Positions 35,731 to 48,224 of a stretch of 64,000 nt of DNA are shown piece after piece. The stretch is from the NCBI GenBank assembly GCA_013397795.1, contig VZTJ01003847.1:831905-895904 (forward strand), written 5' to 3'. Both the position numbers and the translations under genes were made by a program. Positions within the stretch are counted from its first letter, which is position 1. Each line of letters opens with the position of its first letter. The notes beneath the pieces are model-generated. The model had not been told where the DNA came from. It saw nothing but the letters and a program-made list of their open reading frames with translations, and did no database searches. The stretch is from Orthonyx spaldingii. Its lineage: Eukaryota > Chordata > Aves > Passeriformes > Orthonychidae.

Positions 35731-36529
35731 GTAAGTGTCTCTGCTCTGTTTTGGTCAAAGTCATCCTCTCTCCTGACAGAAGGATGTGGTCGATACATGG
35801 TTTGGGGTCTAGTGATGGGACTCTTTCCTCTCTTTGTTAATCTTGTCTGAATAATTAAATTGACCTGGTGAGACAGTGGAGTTCACAAAGGAATGTAATT
35901 TTCAGCCAGTTGTCCATATTATTATGCTTCCATCAACTTCATAAGTAGCTGACTGAAAAGGCCCATAGCAGCATGGGCTCAGTGCATGTTTGTGATGTTG
36001 AAGTTACTGTCCTGCAGAACACAAGGTCATAATTAGAGAGGGGCTGGCACCTGCGATTTTCCGAGGCAAAGTTAAAGATGATTTAGGACAACACAGTTAA
36101 TTTTGTTATACTCTCATTGCAGACTCCAGGGCAAGTAGCTGTATGCAACTGAACAATGTTTTCTTAGCTTAACAGCAGTCATCAATGATGCTTCCTGCCG
36201 TAAACTTCAAAACATATCGAAGGCTGATGGGACCTTTCAAATTATTTTGATGCTAGATAAATAGTGTCATAATTTTGAGATGGCAAATCCTTTCCATCTC
36301 TAGAAATGATCTTATTGTTATGGGTTTATACTATGGCCCATGTTCCAAGGCAGATCAGTTCTTATATATTTTTTTGCACTGAAGTAATGCCATTAAGTTT
36401 TTAAGCTTTTCATTTCTAGCTGAGTGAGATTAGGGGCAGCTGACCCTTTTTGGCATTATAATACATGGACACTGAACTTTGTGTAGATCTGTTGGAAGAA
36501 AGATTAATTAACAAATGTTATAGCTGTAG
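35731..36529. other. Intergenic, no gene seen
   Basis: Unique AT-rich sequence without recognised signals. The right end may include more 5' LINE sequence. Confidence 0.4.
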
Positions 36530-37615
36530 ATAGCCTACCAAAGATAAATTGTGTCACATTGCTGTGATAGCTTTCTCTGAGTTTGTGATCAAGAGAAATA
36601 TAGTAGTGTTAATTCATTAAGATTTCTGCAAAATGTTTAATACAGTGGTATGTGAAAGAAAACAATTTGGGCTGAAGAAGATATGGCACAATAAATGTAA
36701 AGAAATGGCTAAGGAAACGTTGCTGAGAACTGAGCTGAAAGAACCACCAAGGGACAAGAACAGTAACTAGCAAAGTTTATTAATGATCAGTCTTTTGACC
36801 TATGTGAACATTTTTATTTGTAGCCACAGCAGAAAATCTGTGCAAATACAAAGTCTTTATAAAGAGACAGAAAGCTGAGAGGCCTTGACAGTTCAGAGAA
36901 GGAGTGACCCTGTCAACAGGAGAAATGGAAAATGGATAAAATGAAGTACTAATAAACACAAGGTCATGCAGATGTTTTTTTGCTCTGAGCAGTAGGCTCA
37001 TCAGCTGGAAGTAAGAGAGAAGTGTTTTGCTGAATCTCATGATGATTGACAAATGCTGGGGCTCTTCAACAGCGGGGACGGGAAGTATTCCCTGAGATGT
37101 TCTCCTGGATGTTGCATCAGGGGAAGCATATCCAGGAAACATGTGGGATTCCTGACTCCTGTTGTACAAGGCACTGGGGACATCCAAAAAAAGACAGAAT
37201 CCCGAAGAAGGGAAATTAAATTGAGATAGGAAATGGGGAATAAAGGACTGTGTCTTTAGTTTTAGCAAAGCTAAAACTGAGTAGGGGTATATTTCTCCCT
37301 GATAAATATATTATCAGGGTAAGTGGTGACAGAGAACTGGTTAAATTAGGGGTGTATTGAATGCCATAGGAACAATTGATAGAAGCCGACTGAATAAATG
37401 TTCTTTGGAAAAGGGATGAAGGTTTTAATAATGTGAAGTTTTGGAGCAGCTTTCCAATAGGAGTCACAGGGGCAAGAAAACTACCTGGTTTCAAGAAAAA
37501 ACTTGAGAAATTTATCAATGAGATTGTGATGTTGTGATATCAATGAGATATGATGTGTCAGACGTAGCAGGGGATGACCTGGGAGGACTCTTCCAGTCCT
37601 ATTTCCTATGTAAAA
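36530..37615 (+). mobile_element. Ancient amniote-type CR1 LINE, 3' half of ORF2 plus tail
   Basis: Reading left to right on +, the nucleotide order follows old CR1 copies known from turtles and crocodilians. AAAATGTTTAATACAGT (near 36629) corresponds to the reverse-transcriptase FDTV block. AACACAAGGTCATGCA (near 36955) corresponds to KCKVMH. GCATCAGGGGAAGCATATCC (near 37114) and TTGTACAAGGCACTGG (near 37160) match the LYKAL block. TTTAGCAAAGCTAAAACTGA and AAGTTTTGGAGCAGCTTTCC come from the C-terminal FS..KRR and FWN.LP part. The tail GATGACCTGGGAGGACTCTT then CCAGTCCTATTTCCTATG is the CR1 3' end. Many stops and indels make it non-functional. An extension further left is possible. Confidence 0.8.
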
Positions 37616-38379
37616 CTATTCAACAGAGCCCCTGGTCTCCAGAGTATTTTTTTCTGTAAAAAGACTTCAATAGCAAGCTAGGGAAAATGGCCTTTCCTTT
37701 GGATTCTTTGTTTGCCCTTGTCTATACAGAAGACATAGATCCGATCAAAGTGCCAATGAATCTTGTGGTAGGTTGGATGCAGATCTCTATTATCTGTGTG
37801 ACAATACCTTTTGGAGGTCCTGCTCATTACTGGGGCCCAGCTACTTTCCATGACCTGACTTTTATGATCCCAGTTCATCTCTTAGGTAAATTCATCTGAA
37901 GCTGTTTCCTTGATAGACCCTTTAATATTTTATAGGTTTCTTACAGTTCTTGTATTCTTGTAATCTTCTGAGGTCCTTCAAAGCAAGCCAAACAATCTTC
38001 TGCCTTTCACAGTGCCATCAGCTAGCCAAACCTATGAGTAGATCCCTAATTTTCCAAGATAAGATCAATAGCCAGTCACCCTCCGCTATCCTAAAAAGAT
38101 CTGGCAACTCAGTCTGGGTGTAGCAACTGAAAGAACTGTTAATAATGGATGATGACTGACAAAACTCATAGGTGTGAAAGGAGATTTACCAGGAGCATGG
38201 TGTTCATGCCTAGTGTTCATTGATTGACAGCCCCACCAGGTTAGAGGTTACCCACAGAATACAGTCTTGATGGCCTAGGATGAAATGTTCCCCCTGACCC
38301 TTCTGTAAGCTGGTGATACAAAGCGCTGGCTAACATATCATTAACTTGCAACACCACGATGATGGGATTAAGACCCAGA
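37616..38379. other. Intergenic, no gene seen
   Basis: A 70-codon open frame at 37687-37899 has no recognised domain. Otherwise unique sequence. Confidence 0.45.
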
Positions 38380-38600
38380 GGGCTTTATCTCTACCTTATT
38401 AATGGCAATTAAAAGCTGCGTGACAGTTTTAAAACTTGTTGATGTAAAGAAAGTTAGTGCCTGTCTTATAGTGGTGCAGTAAATAATTGTCTGGTTGCCT
38501 GGCTTTTCGTAATCTGCCCATGCAGCTGTATATTATCATTATTTTGCTGCAAATACAGCTTTTCGATTTATCAACAAAAGAGCAGGTAAGGCTCTATGTA
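38380..38600. promoter_or_regulatory. Candidate conserved non-coding block
   Basis: Repeat-free sequence containing GGCAATTAAAAG, GTAAATAATTG and TATCATTATTTTGC words. Chosen by texture only. Confidence 0.22.
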
Positions 38601-39769
38601 AATAATGATGAAGGACACTTCCAGGTTGGATTTTTTCCCATTTAGATTGCTGAGCATGAAAGAAGCAGAGGATTTTCAAAACTAATGACAGTATCTGTTA
38701 GAACTGTTTTTCAAAGCCTAGTTACCCCCCAAAAATGTTAGCCCAAATTTTAGTTACTGCAAACTTCACCTGGCTAATTCATAGGGCAGGTATTAAAAAC
38801 TCGTTGCAACCTTCTTTATATGAAAAGGTATATTTATTGCTTCTTGGGTGTTTGCCATTGTTGGAGCTGTACTGATTTCGTGGCAAGGAGTTCCATATCT
38901 TTTGGCCTTCTGAATTCAAAGAAATGTGATTACTTTCAGAGCAATTTGGTGAGTGCTGTGGACTAGAAATAGCTCTCTTCTGTGCTGCTTCTGTTAAAAT
39001 CTCCACCTAAATTGGAGAGAAAGGATCAACCCCAAATACGTGCTCTATCTGGAAAGTCATGTTTCCCTCAAACATTTAGTGGCAGTTCTTGTGCTCCTGC
39101 ATATCCTGATTAACTTCTCTGGTTGTGACATCTCACCTTTCGTGCAATGTTTCTGAAACACCTTCCTCACTTCTATTTTTCTGTGCAAATGTGCATTAGG
39201 TGCTGTTTCATGAGAACTAGCTGTCATGGTGTTGGGGGACCTTGTATGCTGCAAATCTCTCTTGATCTTTTGGGAAGCATAGTCAGGTTTTTGCTTTCAA
39301 GAGCTAATCTTAACTCTGTGGAGTGACAGAGGGGAGAAAAAGGTCATCTGTGCAGCTGTCAAAGACACTTCTCCCCACTTTCTCCCCAGCAAGCAAGAGG
39401 CAAAGACACTAGGTCTGCCTTCCTCTGTATTTTTACTGCATTTTTTCCTCAGACTTATAGATGCTGGAGAACCTTTATGTAGTTGGTGTTACTCTTGATT
39501 GCTTTCGGACTAGAGAACAGGACTCCCAGCTTTTGCCACTGTTGTTATTTCAGAGGTGGTGGTGGCTGTGGCAGTCTACAGTGGCCTGTGTCTGGCTGTG
39601 CCACTCCAGCTGTGCCACACTGGCTGCAGGACTCCTGCTGGGTTCTTCCTTCTCCCAGCTCTCCAGAAGCTGTGGGACTGGGAGACGTCACCTGTCATTT
39701 CAGCCTCTTGCCACTCCAAGGCAGAGATTGCCTTACACTTGTAGTTTATACAGCCCCAAGCACAATGTC
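38601..39769. other. Intergenic, no gene seen
   Basis: Unique sequence. The segment 39540-39720 is GC-richer and open in all three + frames (up to 107 codons) without a domain. Confidence 0.45.
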
Positions 39770-40330
39770 AGCGTTACACATTAATTAATAATAGTGTCTT
39801 ATATTGCTAATCACTTAATTATAAATTATGTCTGCTGGTTATGCCTGCCATCACGTATTACTTTGTAGTTACATAGATATACACATAGTGTATCTGGGCT
39901 TTTGTAAATCAGCTTGTAGTTGTTCAATGATACAAAGGCTATGCCAGCACATAAATCCGATGTAAACTGCTAATCATTTTTAAATGAAGACAAAGCAATC
40001 TGAGTTTTAAATCCATAATGCAAGAGAATTACAGTGCATGTGCCTGAAATTTAGGAAGAGAACTTGCTTTGCAGACGTTTCAATTGTAAGCAAAATTCTG
40101 ACGTTATGCGCATTACATGGTATTTTACTGAAATCACACTCAGTGGCAGATTTGCATAAATGAATGTATTGTATTTTTTATAACTGTGAAAGCTTTAATT
40201 ACCTAAACTCTAATTAGGCTTGCATTTTTTAGAAAACACAAGATATTAGCTTATTTTGTAGTTGGCTCAACTTTAATGTTTTCCCACATTTGTAACTCAT
40301 ATGCAATATAATACTATAAAAACACAGGGA
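39770..40330. promoter_or_regulatory. Long TAAT-rich enhancer-like block
   Basis: About 560 bases of repeat-free, AT-rich but complex sequence with many homeodomain cores (CATTAATTAATAATAG, CTTAATTATAAATTATG, GCTTTAATTACC, CTCTAATTAGGC). There are almost no open frames, unlike its flanks. Together with 22320-22740 it is the best enhancer candidate in the window. Confidence 0.33.
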
Positions 40331-43300
40331 AAACACAGAGATGAAGGCATCCCTGGAATTTCTGGAGCTGATTGGTTGCTTCTCCTGTTGGTGCATTTAA
40401 ACCTCAATGCACTGAAATTTTCTTAACTGCTGCCCTAGGGCCAAAATCACACCGAATATAAATTTGTTGCAGACAGATTTGGTAGTGTTGCATCAAGGAT
40501 GAATCTAAACAAGTATATTTGATAGTTTCTAGGAATAAAGGTGTGTGAAAGGGAGTTGTTGATGATATTGTTTTATAGTGGAATTTGTTTGGTGAACTCT
40601 TGCCGAGTTCTATAATGTTTTTTTGTAGAGCAAGATGACAGTACTGTCTGGGTACTTGGCCTGCTGGGATTGCAACAAAGATTTAGGCACACAATACAGA
40701 TTTTAAAAAGTTTGTCCCAATAGGACTTTCACTTGGCACCTAATGAGTCACTGTGGAACCTGGGGAAAAACAAACCAGATAAATACAACTACCATTAATT
40801 GTTATTCTCCCTTTTGCCTTACCTATGACAGAAGTGCTAGTGCATCTTCTGTTAATTCTGCTGAATTTGCTTCCATATGAACACGACTCTTGTCTCTCTG
40901 TTGTGTCGTCCAGATTTTCCCCTTTCCTGTGTCGTAAAGTTGTGGCAGTTTGCTGTGTGTTTGTCACTGTGTGGGCAGGTTACTGTAATGTGCTCAAACA
41001 AAGCTACATTTCCAGGCAATTGAGAAGCCTATGTTGGATCAGAGCATCCAGCCCAGCACTCACTGGGACATGCTGCTGGGAGCATGCTGCACCTCTGTCC
41101 TCTCTTGCTGCTAAGGCAGGTCTACATGCTGTTGATGTGCTTGTTGTGGTGTGTAGCCTTCCAGATGCTCAGGAGTGCTGCTTTTCTAAGTCAGAGGGAG
41201 GTGAGGATGCCTCACTTCTTGAAGGACTGTGTTGAGACAAATTGTATAAATCCTCTAGTTTTATTGCAATATTTCTGTCAGGTGGAGCCAAATAGCACCT
41301 CAGCCCTACCATTGCCAGAACTGGAAAAAAGACACTATTAATATCTCACCCATTATTATTACTGAAGGTTTCAGCTATATTTTGTCAGGAGGAATAAAAA
41401 AAAGACCAAGGAGCATCATATGTATTTCTGCATTTTCTCCTCCCTTACTTTTTTTAGTCCTTGAGCAACTTGCAGCAGAAAGATTTGAGGAATTCTACAA
41501 ATGAATTGTATAGATGAAAAGTAAGAGATGTAAACACTTAGCATCTACAGGTTACATTTCTTGTTTTCTTCTCTTCTCAAACCTCAAGGCTCCCTTTTTA
41601 GAATGCTGACTGTGCCTTTCATTTAAGTAATTATAGTGCTCTGGGAAACACAATTCTCAGTGCAACACTGGTGGGGATATATCACAGTTTGTGGTATGTT
41701 ACTGCATTTGTGCTAAGTGACACCAACTGGAGTGATGGAGAGCACATTATTAAAAGTGTCTTTCTGCTTTCTTATACATCATAATATTGTCCTAAACATT
41801 GTATTTTGAAGGCATGCAAATACCTGCAATTGCAAGGTATCACTCAAGCTTCTGTGCCAGGGCAGACCTATGAGTGGATTAAGTGGTGTCAGCCCTGCTT
41901 AGATCACACAGTGTTCAGAGGGACTCTAAATTCAGAAACCTCTGTTTCCCATTCCCGGTCACCTGCATCACATCTCTGGATATTTTGGAGGCTGTGTCTG
42001 TGTTTATGAGTGCAGCTACCAGAAACTCCTGACATGCTCCTGTGTAGAACCACATGTGTCCATGCTTGAGCTCTGAAATTCTGGCCTTCAGCTGGTGTAG
42101 ATAAAGCTATTGGGAAAGATGGTCTTGGATAGCATGTAGTGCACAAGGATATCCACATTCTGTTGTTTCATGTGGGCCGTGGTCTTCTAAACTCCTCCTA
42201 AGGGACTGTGAATGTAGTCTCAGACCCACAAGAGGAGTTGTACCTGATTGCTATGAACCTGGACAGAATTCTTCTACAAGGGGCGAAGCATCAGCAAACT
42301 TAAATAAAGGGTGCAAAGTACCTGTCTACCTTTTAGGTTCTTAGTCCCTCTCAGCAAATGAGTCCTTTTGTGTCATATCCTCCTGCATTAAGATACTAAA
42401 CAGCATGGATAAAGATGGAGAAAGAGAATCAGGCCTTATGGTATGTTATTTGACATTGATATTGCATATGTTACTGTTTCCAGACATTTTCAGATAGACA
42501 TAGGAAATGGATGGACCTTTCAATTCAGAATACAGGAAACACGTATGTTTTGAAGAAGTAGTAATAGCGACATTTTGTGTTTAAGTGGAATCTTTTTTGT
42601 AAAACCAGAAATGAATATCAAATGGCACAGTCAGCTTGAAATCTGTATAAACAAGTGAATTACAACAGTTTGAGTTCCTAGACCTTCTTCTTAGACCTCC
42701 CAGTAACTTTTGGGTATTATGGTTTCCAATTCTTCTTGTTCTTAAGTAGTTTTATTTTCTTTATTGTGTGAAAAGTGGCAACGAAAACTTAGTTATATAA
42801 TGAGAAAGCACTGAGTGGACCAGGAACTAGTCCGTCAAAAAGCAGACACCTTAGAGAAGATGGTATTAGAGAAGACTGTTCCACCCTTACTACCAGAATT
42901 TTGTTTGCAACCACGTGTACAAGAAAAATGAATAAGCTCCAAGAAGAAACGCTTGATCCAGTATTTAAGTTTCAGCCACGGCACTGGAACATTTGGGTTG
43001 ATATCTTTTATCCCCACATAACATTTGCATTTTCTGTACCAGTTCTGGCAAGGTCTTTTGGCCCCATTGCACAGATACAACACTGAGTGCCACAGTAGCA
43101 AACGTCACAACACCTTTCATTTTCCTTTTCTCCTACCTTAATTCCTTCATCTGTTTTCTGGTAGGATTAGATCCTATACATAATCCCTGTCTCAGGCAGG
43201 ATGACAGGAGAAGACACTCTTCATGCTTCTTCTTAAAGCAATTCTTGTTGTAAAATTCAGGATTAATGGGGATAGAAAAAGGATGTAAGAAAAGTCTAAC

Positions 43301-44869
43301 TCTAGCACAGTAGTTAGCACACCTATGTAGGAAAGGAAGGCTGTGTGGCAAAGACTGTGAAACACATAATAGAAATCCAATGCTGCCATTACTGCTAGGT
43401 GTGCCTTCCTCCTGTAGCCCTGGTGTACAGGAAATGGAGAGTTTTATGGAGATGGTTTTGTATGGGAACCCCTTCCCGCAGATGTTCCAAAGGTACCTGT
43501 AAGACCGGGCTGATCTTCTGAGGTAGATGGAAGTGTGTGGGGGCCTGCAGGGCAAAAGTACTTGATCCCCATTGAGTGACTGAGCCTTTTCAAGACAGCA
43601 TTTTCTAGCCATGCATAGAAACAAAATTGTGGAAACTGGGCAAAATGTAATGCAATTGATTGATGTGCCAAAAGACTTCTGGGTGTTCCGAGGCTTATAT
43701 CTTTGCCATGCAGGCGGGTTATAGCTTTCCAAGCACTGTTGTGGGTCTGGTCCAGAAGCATTGAGTTTTCCACCAGTAAACTGCAGATAGTGTCCCTGTC
43801 TCCCCAAGGAGTTCAGTGTTTGCGCCCCATTATCAGATAACTAGTTAACATAAAAAGGACAAAGAGAAGTTTAACAGTATCCCTTTCAGACTGCAAGCTG
43901 CTAGGAAAATATAATTCCAACTTGATGTGGGATGTTTTGACGGGCAGAGAGGTAAAAGGCAACATTTCAAAACTGTAGGTAATTTGTGAGGAGATGAATT
44001 TGTGATTTTTCCAAACTTGGTTCTGAATGGTCCTGAGAAGCCAATAGGAACTACTGATTCCCAGGCTTTCTGAGATCAGACCCTAGGAGCTGCACCTGAG
44101 TCCCCTAAAAATGGAAGACTCTGAGATCAGTGTGAGAAAAAATTTTGGCGGAGTACCCTATGTCACACAGTGGGCTTGTGCCGAAGCCAGGGCCCAGCAT
44201 CCTTTCTCCAAGTTCTCATAACAATAAGAACAACCTCCTCAGCAATTGCCTTACAAAAGGTTTGAACATCAGGTTACCCAGAGACATGAGCAGATAGTAG
44301 AGCAGTGATGTACAAATGAAAGTCCTACACTTTGACCTCCAACCACATGAAGCCCCATTACAATAAATATCCAACAACACATCCCTTTCCACACCACATG
44401 GATGCTGCCTTAGGTACAAAGGTACTAAAATGACTGTTCCATGTAATAAAACATGGTGGGAGAAATTATGAAGTATAAAGTGAGGTTATTGCCTTCACTG
44501 CTAATTAAAGTTTACTGTATCTTCTTGCAGCTTTGTTTAATGGGCTCCTACATATCATGGGGTGTTTCTTTAAAGAAATAAAAGAAAGCTCTTTTTAAGG
44601 TCACTCACTTGACCTCAATTCATTGTGTTGTGAATGCGGTATTGTAGTAGCACATATTGTGTGGGGTACAACACCATGTGCTGCTCCAAGACTCCTGTGG
44701 TAGCTAAGCACAAAGGGCTGCGTTAACGATGATGTGTCAGCCTTAGCTTTGAATTTCCTTGCTTGAGTGCTAGTTTTCATTACTGACACATAATACATGG
44801 TGTTAACCATTTCAGCACTGAACTGTGCACAGGGACACACCACCATTTGTGCTTGGAAATGGCCATTTC
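40331..44869. other. Intergenic, no gene seen
   Basis: Unique sequence, including the 225-codon open frame at 43133-43807 on the - strand that I do not accept as a gene. A diverged MIR-like 3' end may lie near 44150-44215 (GTCACACAG followed by GCCAGGGCCCAGC). No other feature recognised. Confidence 0.45.
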
Positions 44870-45010
44870 TGAAGCGCCAATGATCTGAGGTGCAATTATT
44901 ATTTTATTACTTAATGGCACCAATTAGGGCAAGCATTGTCAACTGGCACACAATGATCTCAGCACCACAGTGTGATATAACTATTACAATGAGTATCATA
45001 GCCTGATACT
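44870..45010. promoter_or_regulatory. Candidate conserved non-coding block
   Basis: Short, complex block with GCAATTATTATTTTATTAC and CACCAATTAGGGC words, lying just left of a MIR-like fragment. Texture-based call. Confidence 0.22.
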
Positions 45011-45084
45011 TATGTCATATAGGGAATAAAAAGCTTCAGGTTTTTTTTTTTTTTCTGATTTGGCAAAAAAATCTGTATTCTGAG

Positions 45085-45165
45085 GTTTTCGCTTTATTTC
45101 TTTGTGCCTTCATTTTCTCGTCAAGATAAATTCTGTAAAGCTCTTTGAATATTGCTAGTACTTTA
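45085..45165 (-). repeat. MIR/CORE-SINE-like fragment
   Basis: On + the order is TTTGTGCCTTCATTTTCTCG then TCTGTAAAGCTCTTTGAATA, which corresponds to the reverse complement of MIR (TGTGCCTCAGTTTCCTCATC and GTAAAGCGCTTTGA). The intervening AATGGG..AATAATA part is shortened, so this copy has an internal deletion. Confidence 0.55.
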
Positions 45166-46379
45166 TGCAACGTTTCCTACCACAAAAAATTCTTAGTAGT
45201 AACTCGTATGGCTCTGTTCTTTGATGGCTAAAACCTTGCTTATTTTCTGTTTTCTCTTCAATCCTTTTCCCAGACTGCTAGCTGAGTCTAGATCCGTGTT
45301 TACATCATACATCTCAAGCTGCAGCTGCTGTGGACTCTCTTGTTTGGTGGAACTCTGTTACTTTGGTATCTTGGCTCTTTATCTGGCTCGGGTTGCTTCC
45401 TCCTCAATACATGTTCCACTCATGAGGCGGGTGATCCAAAGCCCATTGAAGTAAATGGAAAAATTGCTGTTGATTAAATTATTTCACATCTGCACTCCCT
45501 GGCTCTACCAGCTTCTTCTATTGTCCACACATCCTGATTCACAAATGTTTTAAATGACAGCTTTAGGAACATGAAAGCCTTTGGGGCAATGGCCTAAAGA
45601 GACAGCAGAGGGTGAAATTTGTGAGCATTATAATGCTAGAGCTGTAGTGCTTCCATTAGTCAGTGCTGAGCACCAACTGAAAAGCCTGCCTCAGTCAGGC
45701 AAGGAAGGCTTGCATTCACACACTCAGGCACACAGGCAGCCCCCATATCAGAGTGTAGTTCATCAGGAGGATTGTTTCTTTCCAAATGCAAACGGAGCAT
45801 CAACTATGCTCGTCTTCCAACCCTAGAATTCACTGGGGGAGAAACTGCGAACACGTGGAGGGAGGAAGCCATTTCCTGTACCTGACCTGTTCCTAGGATC
45901 ACAGATTCATAACAAGAGGGTGCACACACACTTCATTTAGGTGCTGCCTTCAGTTACTTCTTTAAAGTGACTCCTTGTGGGGACCTTTTGTAGGACAGTT
46001 GTAATTTATACTGGAATTTCAGTGGACTTCTCAGAATGGTTAAAATGGCAGTGAGAGGTATCAGTGGACCTCATTTTCAGATGACAGCAGTGGAAATTCA
46101 AGCACACTTTCAAAATGAAGGGGCTGTTTACCACTGTAATATTTGGAAGCAGTCAGGATGCCATGTACAATTATGGCAATGTTGGATAAAGGTCACACAT
46201 ACTTATGTGCCCAACAACTCAAATATCATTCCCAAGGTTTTCTCATTTGATTTTTCCCCCTCTTTCCCTCCTTTGCCCCTGTGCCTGCTTTCTCTTGAGC
46301 TGAAGTGTTATTCCAAGCACAAAGATCATGAGGTAATTACATATAACCAAGCCCAGATGTGGGGATAGAAATTCAGCAC
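45166..46379. other. Intergenic, no gene seen
   Basis: Unique sequence. Short CR1-tail-like words near 45810 and 45898 are too small to call. Confidence 0.45.
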
Positions 46380-46640
46380 TATGAGCTCACCTGTCCTTAG
46401 AAGAGAGTTTATAAACATTTGGAAGCTGTTTAAAAGCATTTACCAATCTTTTTAAGTTTGTTGTCTTCTGTTAAGACATGGATTCAGCTTTACCAATGAA
46501 CAGATGCTGGTTTGTATGCCTAAATTATATAACTTTGTACCAAACCTGTCTGTTTATTACTAAAAGAATAGCAACATCATTAGAGTTATAAATATAGTTA
46601 CCATGGAAACCAGTTTATCATAATTGGTTATCCTTGTTTC
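46380..46640. promoter_or_regulatory. Candidate conserved non-coding block
   Basis: Repeat-free AT-rich sequence with GTTTATAAACATTTG, TATAGTTACCATGGAAACC (an RFX/X-box-like GTTACCATGGAAAC palindrome near 46599-46612) and CATAATTGG words. The X-box-like inverted repeat is a specific motif rather than mere texture. Confidence 0.3.
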
Positions 46641-47959
46641 ATTCTTTATCCCAGTCTCTTTCTGTTCTCTATCCCATGGCACCTGACCTTTTTCCCCCCC
46701 CCCCAGTTAAAAGATAAGATAAACTGCTATCAGACTGGCTGACTTGTTGATCTCCTTCTTAATAGAGGTGGATATATCTTGCCTACAAAATTTAAATCTA
46801 TGTTTTCTTTCATTTTCTATTTTAGTTTTTGGGGTTCTCAAGGGAATCTGTCTGTTTATTGTGCCCAAGGTATTGAGAAGTGACTTGGATTTCTAGTATT
46901 TCCAAATTCATGTGCTGTCACTACAAACACAATTGAGGAAAGAGGAAGCAATTCTTGGCTAACAGTTGGGGTTAGCTCCTCTGAAATGGTAAAAATAGTC
47001 AAGGAAAAGATGTAATATCCTGTGGTAGAGGAAGGAAAGAACTTGGCTTTCTTTGCCAGGGCCTTGAGGCATTTCTTTTCTACAGCAATTGTCTGGGGTG
47101 ATTTTGTTGGGTGTCTTTGGTCCTGATTTCCTAACCATGTAGCAGGTGTAAGCCATGCCATTGATGATATCAATGACATTATTTGCACAAACTGAGTGAA
47201 ACACTTTGTTCTGTGAGGGTTGATAGGAATGGCCCCTTTCCTTGAATTCTCCTGCATTGTCATTTTATTAAGATAGGTGAAAGCTTTAGCTTTAACTGAA
47301 TGTCACATCAATTTTATTATGTCTGTAGGCGTCTTTGTTTTTAAAATTCATGACAAGTTCCTTGCAATACATTTTTACTACATTACAGCCACCTGTTCTA
47401 CCTTGGTGGGTGGCTGTAAATCTGGGACTGTCCTTTCGTGTGCGTGTACATGAATGATTGTTTCTTTATGCAGCATATTAGGAGCTTCCAAAATATATTC
47501 ATAGCCTGGACCATTCTGGGGGGACATGTGCGTGTTTTATGGATCGGCTTTCATTTTCTGCTCCTGCAAAAGGATCACATGGGGTCCCAAAGGAAAACTT
47601 CTTGTCCTTCCCATGGGCCACCATATGCATTTTATCCATTTCTAGCCACAGTCAGTTCACTTGTACTGTATGTAGCCATTAAAACAGTTTGCTCCTAGAT
47701 CAGCTTCAAATAAATAATTTAGGTTGGTGTGATTCTTGACATACCTTTACATTTTATTGTCAATATCTGGCTTACTGTGTGTTAGGAAAACATGAAAGCA
47801 CTTCCTTAATGTTCCTTTGGTGTTTCTGGGGTTGGATTCAGCAAAAGACCTCAGCTTCCCTGGAGCTGCAGACAGATTGGGGCAGGACTCCATTTCCTCT
47901 CCCTAAAGGGAAGCCCACTTCAAACTGTTTTTCAGTGGTGCAATTGACTTGTGGGGGTG
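46641..47959. other. Intergenic, no gene seen
   Basis: Contains a C11 run (46694-46704). A 135-codon open frame on - (46856-47263) has no domain. Otherwise unique. Confidence 0.45.
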
Positions 47960-47997
47960 AGGTGTTGAATGTGAACTCAGGTGTTGAATGTGAACCT
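47960..47997. repeat. Two-copy 19-bp tandem duplication
   Basis: The unit AGGTGTTGAATGTGAACTC (47960-47978) is followed directly by a second copy (47979-47997) identical over its first 17 bases. The low divergence suggests a recent local duplication. Confidence 0.9.
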
Positions 47998-48019
47998 TCT
48001 GTCCCTCTTGTCTGGGTCA

Positions 48020-48205
48020 GGCTTGGACCAACCATCTCACATCCATGTGCCTGAGTTTTCTAATTTTCAAATGGAGATATTGATATTTGATATTTGCTCT
48101 CTCCTTTTTCTCCTTCTGTCAGCTTAATTGCTATCCTTCATGGTGGTGTTACACCTGAAAAATCTTGTAAAGCTGTTTGCTTCAATACTGTAGCTTTTTG
48201 ATGCC
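48020..48205 (-). repeat. MIR/CORE-SINE-like fragment
   Basis: On + the sequence runs TGTGCCTGAGTTTTCTAATT, TTCAAATGGAGATATTGATA, and further right CTTGTAAAGCTGTTTGC. This is the reverse complement order of MIR (TGTGCCTCAGTTTCCCCATC, TGTAAAATGGGGATAATAAT, then GTAAAGC.CTTTG). Diverged but collinear. Confidence 0.6.
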
Positions 48206-48224
48206 GTTCAAGTGCTGGAGGCCT

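Noticed and set aside
43300..43360. tRNA-like A-box words (AGTAGTTAGCAC)
   Set aside because: No cloverleaf or B-box at proper spacing could be drawn; insufficient for a tRNA or tRNA-SINE call.
43133..43807. 225-codon open frame on -
   Set aside because: Longest open frame in ordinary-composition sequence, but it matches no family I know and has no domain, repeats or splice context. One such frame is not far from expectation over two strands of 64 kb.
45805..45920. CR1-tail-like words (CTTCCAACCCTAGAATTC, ATCACAGATTCATA)
   Set aside because: Too short and separated by unrelated sequence to support an element.
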